Assembly (NCBI GenBank): GCA_938021455.1
Contig: CALIGP010000212.1
Span: 1 to 9,981, forward strand
Source: an uncultured Lewinella sp.
Lineage (GTDB): Bacteria; Bacteroidota; Bacteroidia; Chitinophagales; Saprospiraceae
Direction of reading: 5' to 3'
Length of the DNA: 9,981 bases
Part shown: piece after piece, positions 1-5,714 of the stretch
Layout of the letters: every line of letters starts with the position of its first letter
Position numbering within the stretch: position 1 is the first letter of the stretch
Position numbers and translations under genes: made by a program
The notes under the pieces: generated by a model
Seen by the model: the letters and a program-made list of their open reading frames with translations, nothing else
Told to the model about the DNA's origin: nothing
Database searches by the model: none

Positions 1-1
1 A

Positions 2-178
2 GTAGAACAGCGCTACGCTGATGCAGAAGAGTTGCCCCGGCCTGAGCACTGGGGCGGCTTTGTCATCAAGCCCACCTTGATCGAGTTCTGGCAGGGGCGT
101 AGCAGTCGCCTGCACGATCGGTTGGCTTACCGAAAAACAGAAAAAGGCGATTGGGAAATGGTGCGGCTGGCGCCCTAA
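2..178 (+). CDS. pdxH: Pyridoxamine 5'-phosphate oxidase, C-terminal part (5' end outside window)
   Basis: This is the last 58 codons of an FMN-dependent oxidase that converts pyridoxine/pyridoxamine 5'-phosphate to pyridoxal 5'-phosphate in the cytoplasm. The open frame enters from the left edge and stops with TAA at 176-178. The visible part carries the family's C-terminal pattern: RPEHWGGF, then IEFWQG, then RLHDR, ending in VRLAP, which closely follows my memory of the E. coli PdxH tail. Arg and His of the RLH triplet (local residues 36 and 38) match the residues that bind PLP in the E. coli enzyme. The gene looks intact to its end. No terminator-like hairpin with a T-run follows, so read-through into the next gene is possible. 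Confidence 0.93.
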   Translation, partial: VEQRYADAEELPRPEHWGGFVIKPTLIEFWQGRSSRLHDRLAYRKTEKGDWEMVRLAP

Positions 179-197
179 GGCCCCACACTTAATTACA

Positions 198-212
198 TTC
201 TTTTCAAAAGAA
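198..212. repeat. Odd palindrome TTCTTTT-C-AAAAGAA upstream of the 119-aa gene
   Basis: Seven bases, a single central C, then the perfect complement. It ends 13 bases before the ATG at 226. It could be a protein-binding site or only a low-complexity coincidence; a loop of one base cannot form a normal RNA hairpin. Confidence 0.25.
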
Positions 213-225
213 GATCAAACCATTT

Positions 226-585
226 ATGGCGGAACAAAAAAACGATTGGATTCAACTCCAGACTGACGTGAAACCCTACCTCCCGAAACTATCGGTAGCC
301 GCTGAAACGGTGACCAACGAAGAGGTAAGTAACTATCCAATTTTCTTTGCCTACGCTGGCGAAGAGAACGAGCAGGCGCCGGGTATTTTTGTCCTTAACG
401 TACCGACTAACCGAGGCATTCAATGGCGGGTGAACGTGTCTACCCTCGAAGAACTAGTGGCTAAGCAAGTAATGACGACGGACAAGGTCGACCCCTTTCG
501 CAACGTCTATAAAAAAAGCCCGGATGCCCTCTGCTTTCTAATCGTTGATGCTGAAGGGGCTCGCTTCGGATTCGTGCCGAAATAA
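226..585 (+). CDS. Unrecognised small protein, 119 aa
   Basis: I do not recognise this family. The ATG at 226 is preceded by an A-rich leader, normal for Bacteroidota, and the frame runs uninterrupted to TAA at 583-585. The protein is soluble, with no signal peptide and no membrane segment. It has alternating hydrophobic stretches (SNYPIFFAYAG near residues 35-45, GIFVLNVP near 53-60, IQWRVNVSTLEEL near 65-77, ALCFLIVDAEGARFGFVPK at the end), which suggests a compact alpha/beta fold. It lies 47 bases after pdxH and 88 bases before another unknown gene on the same strand, so the three may be co-transcribed. Coding status is supported by an uninterrupted frame, a protein-like composition and tight packing. 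No function is proposed. Confidence 0.75.
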   Translation: MAEQKNDWIQLQTDVKPYLPKLSVAAETVTNEEVSNYPIFFAYAGEENEQAPGIFVLNVPTNRGIQWRVNVSTLEELVAKQVMTTDKVDPFRNVYKKSPDALCFLIVDAEGARFGFVPK

Positions 586-647
586 TACTAGGGAAATATT
601 TTGTTACCCCTTGCCGCCAATAACGTGCGGTAGCCCAAAATACTAAC

Positions 648-670
648 AGACCAAAGACCAAAAGACCAAA
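648..670 (+). repeat. Short tandem repeat, three units of AGACCAA(A)
   Basis: AGACCAA (648-654), AGACCAAA (655-662) and AGACCAAA (663-670) lie head to tail. They stop three bases before the presumed TTG start at 674, so they occupy the ribosome-binding region of the 154-aa gene. Confidence 0.7.
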
Positions 671-673
671 CCA

Positions 674-1138
674 TTGATAAAAGAAACCACCATCGAAAGA
701 GTCCTCACCCGCCTGGAAAGCGGAGCGGATGACTTTGCTCTTGAAATTCAGGACTTTGCCCAGTCCCAGCCTGAGCTGATGAGTTACCTGACAAACGAAG
801 AGATCGAGGCCTTTACGGACGCCGAGCGCGAGCTATTGCTTTTTGGTGCAGTGGTGATATACCAATCCATCACCGACGAACAGACCGAGCCGGAGGCCGC
901 CTCCGGAGAGGCCATTAGCAGCGCCGAAGAGGCCAACTACGAGTTGATTGGCGAAGGGAAGGGCGATTTCCGTCAGCGGGTTACCCCGGCCTTTGAGCAA
1001 AGCCCGGAAGAAGAACTACTCGCCTTCGTGGAAGATATGTTGGTGGGCGAAGCCGAAGAAGAAGGCATTACCCGCGAGGCTCGCGAGCCACTGTTCATCA
1101 CTTTAAAGACGGTTGTGGACGTGTTGACGGCGGCGTAG
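674..1138 (+). CDS. Unrecognised acidic protein, 154 aa
   Basis: I do not recognise this family. The frame opens with TTG at 674 (MIKETTIERVLTRLESG) and ends with TAG at 1136-1138. The next in-frame ATG would be residue 36, which would cut off the amphipathic first helix, so TTG is preferred. The protein is strongly acidic, with Glu/Asp-rich runs (residues about 68-92 and 110-138), no membrane segment and no signal peptide. The first 60 residues read as helices (LTRLESGADDFALEIQDFAQ, LTNEEIEAFTDAERELLLFGAVVIYQSI). A low-complexity acidic linker follows, then a second helical part ending ITLKTVVDVLTAA. Its last 41 bases overlap the 3' end of the opposing MFS gene, so the two transcripts must be partly complementary. 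Confidence 0.65.
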   Translation: MIKETTIERVLTRLESGADDFALEIQDFAQSQPELMSYLTNEEIEAFTDAERELLLFGAVVIYQSITDEQTEPEAASGEAISSAEEANYELIGEGKGDFRQRVTPAFEQSPEEELLAFVEDMLVGEAEEEGITREAREPLFITLKTVVDVLTAA

Positions 1139-2432
1139 TGGGTTGCCCGCGCTCGCGGAGAATGTTCACCCGGGAAAGTAAAAGCCAGCCCAGTAAGGCA
1201 ACACCGCAACAAACGTAAGTTGCTACCCCGTAACCATAGCTATCTGCCACTCCAAACCCAATGACTGGCCCAAGGACAAAAGCGGCGGAGTAACTGGCGG
1301 AAAGAAGCCCGAGGTATTCACCCCGTCTTTCCGGTGGCGCATGACGGGCTACATAGGTATTGGTGAAAGGCATGTAGAATATCTCCCCGACCGTAAGTAA
1401 CATGATCATAAGATTGAGCGCGAGGTAGCCAATTGGGATGACGACCGGTAGTATTAAGTAAGAGGCGATAATGAGCATGGAACCAGTCATCATCACGGCC
1501 ACTGGCTGATAGCGGCGCTCGACGATATACAGTAGTGGCATTTCCAGTGCTACAATCAGTATGCCACTAAAGGTGAATAACAGGCCAATGAGCCGTTCGT
1601 CGTACCCTCCTTCTTTAAGGTAGACCGGAAACGTACTAAACAACTGAAAAAAGAGGAGGATTATGCTGACGTTGGCCAAAACGAAGACGAGTAACCAACG
1701 TTGATGATGAGCGGGGAGGGTGGACACTTCGGCAGGCTCAGCGGGGTCCGCAGGTGCAAGCAGATTAGAATCTAATGTTTCCCCTGTTTTATTATTTGTT
1801 TTAGTTGGGCGGGCGACTAAGGGCTTGGCCGTTTCATCGGCTGGAAGAGCAAAGTAAAAAACGACTGCTGCCAAGAGGAAGGTTGCACCGTCTCCCCAGA
1901 ACATCAGCGTGAATCCATAATTAAAGATTAACCAACCACCCAGCGCCGGACCTATTGAAAAGCCAAGGTTGACCGCCATCCGTTGAAGGCCGTAAGCCTG
2001 CGTAAGCCGTTCGGGTGGGGCATAAATGGCAATGGCTGCTCGGTTTGCTGGCCGGAAAGCATCCGCAACGAGGGAAATACAGAAGGCCAGGACACAAAGC
2101 GCGCCAAAACTACTTACTTGCCCAAGTAGAATATTTAGAATGCCCGCACCGATCATACTGTATAGCTGAATGTGCCAGGAGCCATACCGGTCATTCAGGA
2201 TTCCGCCAAAATAGTTGCCGAGTACGCCACCTGCTCCAAAGGCCGCCATCACCCACCCTGCTTTAATGGGGGCATAACCCTGTTCACTAATGAGATAAAC
2301 AGAAAGAAAAGCGACCACCATTGCGCCACTCCGATTGACCAGAAGAACGAGAGCTAGCAACCAAACCTTACGAGGGAGTCCGGAGAATGCTTTGACGTAG
2401 AGGTCGAATATTCTGTGTAACAGTGCGCTCAT
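1098..2432 (-). CDS. MFS transporter, 444 aa, DHA1/multidrug-type
   Basis: A major facilitator superfamily permease of the inner membrane, expected to work as a proton-coupled exporter or importer; the substrate cannot be read from sequence. The start chosen is the ATG at 2432 (MSALLHRIFDLYVKAF). An upstream in-frame ATG at 2471 would add 13 residues that do not look like part of the fold. Six hydrophobic helices lie in residues about 23-196 and six in about 246-422. The loop between helices 2 and 3 has the MFS motif A pattern GGILNDRYG (residues 76-84), with Asp81-Arg82. GPALGGW near residue 161 and GPVIGFG near 388 are the helix 5 and 11 glycine/proline patterns. The central loop (about 198-246) is long and rich in Pro, Ala, Thr and Asn. 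Part of it is encoded by a repeat-like stretch at 1725-1760. The tail is hydrophilic and proline-rich. The 3' end overlaps the opposing gene by 41 bases. Confidence 0.9.
   Translation of the reverse strand: MSALLHRIFDLYVKAFSGLPRKVWLLALVLLVNRSGAMVVAFLSVYLISEQGYAPIKAGWVMAAFGAGGVLGNYFGGILNDRYGSWHIQLYSMIGAGILNILLGQVSSFGALCVLAFCISLVADAFRPANRAAIAIYAPPERLTQAYGLQRMAVNLGFSIGPALGGWLIFNYGFTLMFWGDGATFLLAAVVFYFALPADETAKPLVARPTKTNNKTGETLDSNLLAPADPAEPAEVSTLPAHHQRWLLVFVLANVSIILLFFQLFSTFPVYLKEGGYDERLIGLLFTFSGILIVALEMPLLYIVERRYQPVAVMMTGSMLIIASYLILPVVIPIGYLALNLMIMLLTVGEIFYMPFTNTYVARHAPPERRGEYLGLLSASYSAAFVLGPVIGFGVADSYGYGVATYVCCGVALLGWLLLSRVNILRERGQPTTPPSTRPQPSLK
1725..1760. repeat. Repeat-like segment inside the MFS linker
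   Basis: On the + strand this reads CACTTCGGCAGGCTCAG followed by CGGGGTC and then CGCAGGTGCAAG. The first part resembles the CTTCGACAGGCTCAG-type short dispersed repeat found in many bacterial genomes (from general knowledge, not checked). The second part occurs twice more in this window, at 5700-5711 and 8762-8773. On the coding strand it encodes LAPADPAEPAEV in the loop between the two halves of the transporter. Confidence 0.5.
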
Positions 2433-2491
2433 GGGCCGGAGTTGAAAGCAGATAACCCACTCATAATCCATGAAGTTCCCGTTCCGTCCCG

Positions 2492-2499
2492 TAAGTTTG
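2492..2499 (+). promoter_or_regulatory. Candidate -7 element TAAGTTTG for the hydrolase
   Basis: A perfect match to the Bacteroidota TAnnTTTG element. It lies 107 bases before the ATG at 2607 and gives a predicted start near 2505. No TTG is seen about 20 bases upstream, so the -33 half is poor. Confidence 0.4.
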
Positions 2500-2550
2500 T
2501 AATATGACGGGGAAATCTTTCATCGCCCACCACTACTCCCGTCCTTTTTT

Positions 2551-2579
2551 GATCAGGGTAGGTTTCCGCCTTCCTGATC
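2551..2579 (+). other. Leader hairpin upstream of the alpha/beta hydrolase
   Basis: GATCAGG (2551-2557) and CCTGATC (2573-2579) are perfect complements. An inner AGG/CCT pair (2560-2562 and 2569-2571) can extend the stem after a small asymmetric bulge. A T-run precedes it, but no T-run follows on either strand, so it is not an intrinsic terminator. It would lie in the 5' untranslated region if transcription starts near 2505. Confidence 0.4.
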
Positions 2580-2606
2580 TACAGCTGACCTTAACCACCT
2601 TTGTAT

Positions 2607-3464
2607 ATGGCTATAGACAAAGAGAAGTTGATGATCGGCGGCCTCCGCCGCCTACTCAATGGAACCGCTCGGATGACCCGACGCGGCGCTGGCCGCATTG
2701 GTTACTACCTGCTCTCGCACCCCCGCCGGCTTGAAGAAGACCCCGCCATTGAGGTTTTTTTGGAAGAGGCCGAGCAGGCTACCCTCCGCCTCAATGATAT
2801 GGATATCTATACCTATCACTGGCCCGGAGACGGCCCTTCCGTTTTGTTACTTCACGGCTGGGAGAGTTCCACCGCTCGTTGGTTCGCCCTGTTCGAACCC
2901 TTACGGCAGGCTGGTTATAATATCTATGCGCTCGATGCACCAGCGCACGGTAAAAGCAGTGGTAAAAAATTTAATGTCTTTGTTTACTGCGAAATCTTGG
3001 ATGCCTACTTCAAGAAAATGGGCTTCGCTCAGGATTACTGGATTGGTCACTCAGGTGGTGGCATGGCCGCCATCTACTACTGCTCCCGCCCGGAGCATTC
3101 CTTCGAGCCCAAGCGGATTGTCAGTATGGCGGTGCCCGGTGAAATTGAAAATTTCATTGATAAGTTTTGCGAGCTGGTAGGAGCTAACGACCGGGTGAAG
3201 TATGGTATTGAGCACCGCCTCAACCGAAAACTGGAACGCCGCTTTTCGGATATCCGCTTTACCGAGTTCGTCAAGGAGGTAACGGTCCCGGGCCTGATCA
3301 TTCACGATGAGGAAGACGACGTCGCGCCCTTCTCCGGTGCTCAACAGATGCACGAAAACTGGCAAGGCTCCAAGCTGGTCTCCACCCGTGGCTGTGGCCA
3401 TAGTTTAACGGGAGATCTTGTGCCCGCAATGGTGGTAGAATACCTCAAGCAGTACGACGAGTAG
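2607..3464 (+). CDS. Alpha/beta-fold hydrolase, 285 aa
   Basis: A soluble serine hydrolase of the alpha/beta fold, probably an esterase or lipase-like enzyme; the substrate is unknown. The start is the ATG at 2607; a TTG two codons upstream is also in frame. The order of motifs is complete: oxyanion-side HGWESS (residues 83-88), nucleophile elbow GHSGGG with Ser149, acid loop IIHDEEDDVAPF with Asp237 as the best candidate (HDxxDxxxP spacing), and catalytic His265 in GCGHSL. The first 60 residues are basic and helical (LRRLLNGTARMTRRGAGR) and may be a membrane-association or cap segment; no signal peptide is seen. It is divergent from the MFS gene and 116 bases upstream of HMG-CoA synthase. 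Shared transcription with the latter is possible but not shown. Confidence 0.9.
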   Translation: MAIDKEKLMIGGLRRLLNGTARMTRRGAGRIGYYLLSHPRRLEEDPAIEVFLEEAEQATLRLNDMDIYTYHWPGDGPSVLLLHGWESSTARWFALFEPLRQAGYNIYALDAPAHGKSSGKKFNVFVYCEILDAYFKKMGFAQDYWIGHSGGGMAAIYYCSRPEHSFEPKRIVSMAVPGEIENFIDKFCELVGANDRVKYGIEHRLNRKLERRFSDIRFTEFVKEVTVPGLIIHDEEDDVAPFSGAQQMHENWQGSKLVSTRGCGHSLTGDLVPAMVVEYLKQYDE

Positions 3465-3469
3465 GCGTA

Positions 3470-3492
3470 CTAAAGGGCTGTTTATCCCTTAG
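3470..3492 (+). other. Weak hairpin after the hydrolase
   Basis: CTAAAGGG (3470-3477) can pair with CCCTTAG (3486-3492), leaving one A bulged. No T-run follows, so it may only protect the mRNA 3' end or have no role. Confidence 0.25.
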
Positions 3493-3580
3493 GTTCCGTA
3501 AAATCCCTGGTGATTATAGACGCAATGGCTGAACTCATTGAAGCAGGACCTGTTTCTCTCGCGTCACATAATCCGACTAC

Positions 3581-5113
3581 ATGCACTCACCTATCGTAGG
3601 TATTGACGATTTTTCCGTCTACATCCCCCAGTTATTCCTTTCCATCGAAGACCTGGCGGTAGCCCGGGAATTGAACTACGCTAAGCTCAATAAGGGCTTG
3701 GGCCTGGAGCAAATGGCCGTAGCGGATACCCGTGAAGATGCCGCCACCATGGCGGCCAATGCCGTGCTCGATCTGATCCACAAGAACGATCTGGACCCCC
3801 GCACCATCGGTCGCATTTACCTAGGTACGGAAAGTGCCCTGGATGGAGCCAAGCCAACGGCGACCTATGTGCTGGATATGCTCAAAGACCATTTTGCGGA
3901 TACTTACGGCGGGAACTGCTTTCTGCACTGTGACGTGGTTGATCTTACTTTCGCCTGCATCGGTGGAGTGGATGCTCTCCAGAATACGCTTGAGTGGACA
4001 TCCGCAAAAGCCGACCGTATCGGTATCGTTGTCGCCAGCGACGAAGCTAAATACGAAATGGCCAGTACCGGCGAGTACACCCAGGGAGCAGGGGCTGTTG
4101 CGATGCTCGTTAAGCAGAACCCTCGCTTATTGGCTATTGACCCGGACTTCGGCGTTGCCACCCGGCCTGCTCACGATTTTTTTAAGCCACACCGTAAGGT
4201 CAGCAAAAGAGAAATTATTAAGGAGGTCATTGGCTTGTTGCCCGATGTCTCCGCCGAAGATTTGAACCTCGATCAACTGGAAGCCCAGCTGGCGAAAGGT
4301 CTTGCCGTAAATGGCGTGCTCGATTGTAACGAATCCCATCTGCTGATCCACAAGAATACCCCCGTTTTTGACGGCCCGTACAGCAACGAATCTTATCAGG
4401 CCCGGATTCGGGAAGCGTTGATGGATTACCGTCGCCGTAGCGGCAGCAAAGCAGGTGAATTATTACAGAATTTCGACTATCTCGTCTTTCATCTCCCCTA
4501 CGCTTTCCAGGCCCGGAGGATGTTCTCCGAGATTTATATGGAAGAACTCAAGGCCAACGGCCAGTGGGTCGACTTTGTCGATCGTAATCAGCTAGATGTC
4601 CCCTGTGCCGATAACTATGAAGATCGTGAGCAGTACATCACCAAGTGTGGGGAGTTTCTCCGATTGGTATCTAAAACAGATGAATACCGTCAATTCGTAA
4701 CTCAACGCATTGCCCCGGGCGAATGGGCCAGCTCCCGGGTGGGGAATCTATACGCAGGTAGTGTCTTTCTCAGCCTGATGGCTACGTTAGAAAAAGCGCT
4801 GCACCTGGAAGAAGCAGGAGATGGTAAATCTATCTGTGTCTTTGCCTACGGCAGTGGTTCGAAGTCTAAAGTATTCGGAGCTACTCTTCAGCCGGAATGG
4901 CGAACGGTTGCCAGCGCCTTTGACCTGGAACGGCGTCTAGACAACCGGGAAGGGATTAGCTACGAGACGTACGAAAAACTGCACCGTTGTACTGCTGCGG
5001 AGAACGTCGCCTCTCATGATGAGGGGAGCTTCTTCCTGGCAGACGTACACGAAGAAAGGAACGAATCGGAGGGGGCTCGCCATTATGGTTACGCCAGTTC
5101 TCGGATTGATTAA
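3581..5113 (+). CDS. mvaS: Hydroxymethylglutaryl-CoA synthase, 510 aa
   Basis: Condenses acetyl-CoA with acetoacetyl-CoA to HMG-CoA, the first committed step of the mevalonate route to isoprenoids, in the cytoplasm. The thiolase-like fold shows all three catalytic positions known from the S. aureus enzyme (Glu79, Cys111, His233): Glu84 in LGTESALDGAK, Cys126 in DLTFACIGG, and His304 in LVFHLPY. Other family marks are GEYTQGAGAVAML (164-176), VGNLYAGSVFLSL (387-399) and the C-terminal FAYGSGSKSKVFGATL (421-436). The protein is about 120 residues longer than the S. aureus enzyme (388 aa). Extra sequence lies mainly at about 204-262 and 320-380, between conserved blocks. The ATG at 3581 begins MHSPIVGIDDFSVYIP, which aligns with the usual N-terminus. 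Presence of this gene fits a mevalonate-using Bacteroidota. Confidence 0.95.
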   Translation: MHSPIVGIDDFSVYIPQLFLSIEDLAVARELNYAKLNKGLGLEQMAVADTREDAATMAANAVLDLIHKNDLDPRTIGRIYLGTESALDGAKPTATYVLDMLKDHFADTYGGNCFLHCDVVDLTFACIGGVDALQNTLEWTSAKADRIGIVVASDEAKYEMASTGEYTQGAGAVAMLVKQNPRLLAIDPDFGVATRPAHDFFKPHRKVSKREIIKEVIGLLPDVSAEDLNLDQLEAQLAKGLAVNGVLDCNESHLLIHKNTPVFDGPYSNESYQARIREALMDYRRRSGSKAGELLQNFDYLVFHLPYAFQARRMFSEIYMEELKANGQWVDFVDRNQLDVPCADNYEDREQYITKCGEFLRLVSKTDEYRQFVTQRIAPGEWASSRVGNLYAGSVFLSLMATLEKALHLEEAGDGKSICVFAYGSGSKSKVFGATLQPEWRTVASAFDLERRLDNREGISYETYEKLHRCTAAENVASHDEGSFFLADVHEERNESEGARHYGYASSRID

Positions 5114-5148
5114 AACAAAAAGAAAAGCCGGGGCAAATAGCCCCGGCT
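5112..5148 (-). terminator. Intrinsic terminator on the - strand
   Basis: AGCCGGGGC and GCCCCGGCT (5126-5134 and 5140-5148 on +) form a perfect 9-bp GC-rich stem with a 5-base loop. On the - strand the stem is followed directly by TTTTCTTTTTGTTTT. On the + strand the following bases are CCGGTAAAATAGG, with no T-run. It therefore fits a - strand transcript far better than the mRNA of the HMG-CoA synthase gene that ends at 5113. Confidence 0.75.
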
Positions 5149-5231
5149 CCGGTAAAATAGGGTCGCAAAAAAGTGAAAAAATCTTTAGGTTTCAGGTGTT
5201 TATTTCAGTTGTCTAACGGTTTCCGTTTGAC
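5117..5231 (-). ncRNA. Candidate small RNA, about 115 nt, between HMG-CoA synthase and the 55-aa gene
   Basis: A - strand promoter (5236-5266) points into this stretch and a strong - strand terminator (5112-5148) closes it, with no - strand gene between. The predicted transcript begins near 5231. It opens with a hairpin: GUC pairs with GAC (5231-5229 with 5213-5211), then an A/A mismatch, then AACGG pairs with CCGUU (5227-5223 with 5219-5215) around an AAA loop. The middle (about 5210-5150) is A- and U-rich and mostly single-stranded, with two U-runs. The terminator stem forms the 3' end. The - strand has no ATG in this stretch and no plausible short protein. The architecture is typical of a regulatory RNA; I cannot match it to a known family (not SRP, 6S or tmRNA by eye). 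The exact start is a prediction. Confidence 0.55.
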
Positions 5232-5235
5232 CTTA

Positions 5236-5266
5236 CAAAGATAAGAAAAGAATCAATGTGTTGCAA
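5236..5266 (-). promoter_or_regulatory. Bacteroidota-type promoter for the candidate small RNA
   Basis: On the - strand, TTG (5266-5264) is followed after exactly 20 bases by TATCTTTG (5243-5236), a perfect TAnnTTTG. Element and spacing equal those of the tRNA-Asn promoter in this window (TTG, 20 bases, TACATTTG). Predicted start is about 5231. Confidence 0.65.
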
Positions 5267-5297
5267 CTATAAGTGAATTATTTGCGATAAATGTTAT

Positions 5298-5320
5298 TTT
5301 GTAATTTTATTGATTACAAA
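5298..5320. promoter_or_regulatory. Perfect 8+8 inverted repeat, candidate operator
   Basis: TTTGTAAT (5298-5305), 7 bases, ATTACAAA (5313-5320). The centre is about 78 bases upstream of the predicted small-RNA start and about 136 bases before the 55-aa gene. The form suits a dimeric regulator; an AT-rich dyad could also arise by chance. Confidence 0.4.
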
Positions 5321-5366
5321 TAGTGACCATTTTTTGCGCATTTCCCTTTTAGAGTAGGCCATTGGT

Positions 5367-5383
5367 CAAGGTTTTCCAAGGTT
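5367..5383 (+). repeat. Direct repeat CAAGGTT with 10-base period
   Basis: CAAGGTT at 5367-5373 and again at 5377-5383, one helical turn apart, 62 bases before the ATG at 5445. Such spacing suits tandem binding of a response regulator, but only two short units are present. Confidence 0.3.
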
Positions 5384-5444
5384 CATTGTAGATTGCGGGC
5401 CTAACTTTTGCTCCGGCTAAAGAAATAATTACAACTAAGCAATC

Positions 5445-5612
5445 ATGTCTGACCGTCCCGCCGGCTCCAAGCCTACCTCCAAGTTCAAATTATTGCTGTA
5501 CGTCATTCTGGGCATCGTGCTGCTTACGGTTTTTCTGGAAATAACGGGTATGGCGGATGTTGCCGGTAAGCGGGAGAATCAAGAGATAATTGACCGGCCG
5601 CACGATCGTTAG
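5445..5612 (+). CDS. Small single-pass membrane protein, 55 aa
   Basis: ATG at 5445 to TAG at 5610-5612. The N-terminus is polar and basic (SDRPAGSKPTSKFK, residues 2-15). One hydrophobic helix follows (about 16-34, LLLYVILGIVLLTVFLEIT), then a charged tail (DVAGKRENQEIIDRPHDR). By the positive-inside rule the N-terminus should be cytoplasmic and the tail periplasmic. There is no lipoprotein cysteine and no signal-peptidase site that I can see. I do not recognise the family. It stands alone: the small-RNA locus is upstream and the methyltransferase gene converges from the right with a 102-base gap. The gap 5613-5714 holds only a short repeat at its end. Confidence 0.6.
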   Translation: MSDRPAGSKPTSKFKLLLYVILGIVLLTVFLEITGMADVAGKRENQEIIDRPHDR

Positions 5613-5699
5613 CAGCGGCCTCTGAGGATATACAATCGCAGGACTTATACGGCCTGTTTCCTATCGTTGAAGCATTTTATGGATGTCCGGGCGCCGGGG

Positions 5700-5713
5700 C
5701 GCAGGTGCAAGGT
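5700..5713. repeat. CGCAGGTGCAAGGT, left copy of an inverted pair
   Basis: Exact inverted match to 8760-8773. Similarity extends outward with small gaps (GGCGC and GG/GGAC before it). It ends one base before the stop codon of the methyltransferase gene. Confidence 0.55.
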
Positions 5714-5714
5714 T

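Noticed and set aside
1210..1217. TACGTTTG on the - strand, a perfect TAnnTTTG
   Set aside because: It lies inside the 3' part of the MFS coding sequence with no suitable gene downstream, and such 8-mers with two free bases are expected by chance in 10 kb.
2698..3180. Long open frame on + in another register inside the alpha/beta hydrolase gene
   Set aside because: It overlaps a gene with a complete catalytic triad, has an unnatural composition (many Ser, Pro, Trp) and no recognisable motif; it is a shadow frame.
3525..3599. 24-codon ORF starting before and overlapping the HMG-CoA synthase start out of frame
   Set aside because: It has no Shine-Dalgarno motif or recognisable leader-peptide composition, and an ORF of this length is common by chance.
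4956..5168. 70-aa - strand ORF covering the end of mvaS and part of the candidate small RNA
   Set aside because: It begins with TTG inside the terminator-proximal part of the RNA, runs through the terminator and then antisense to a conserved gene; composition is not protein-like.
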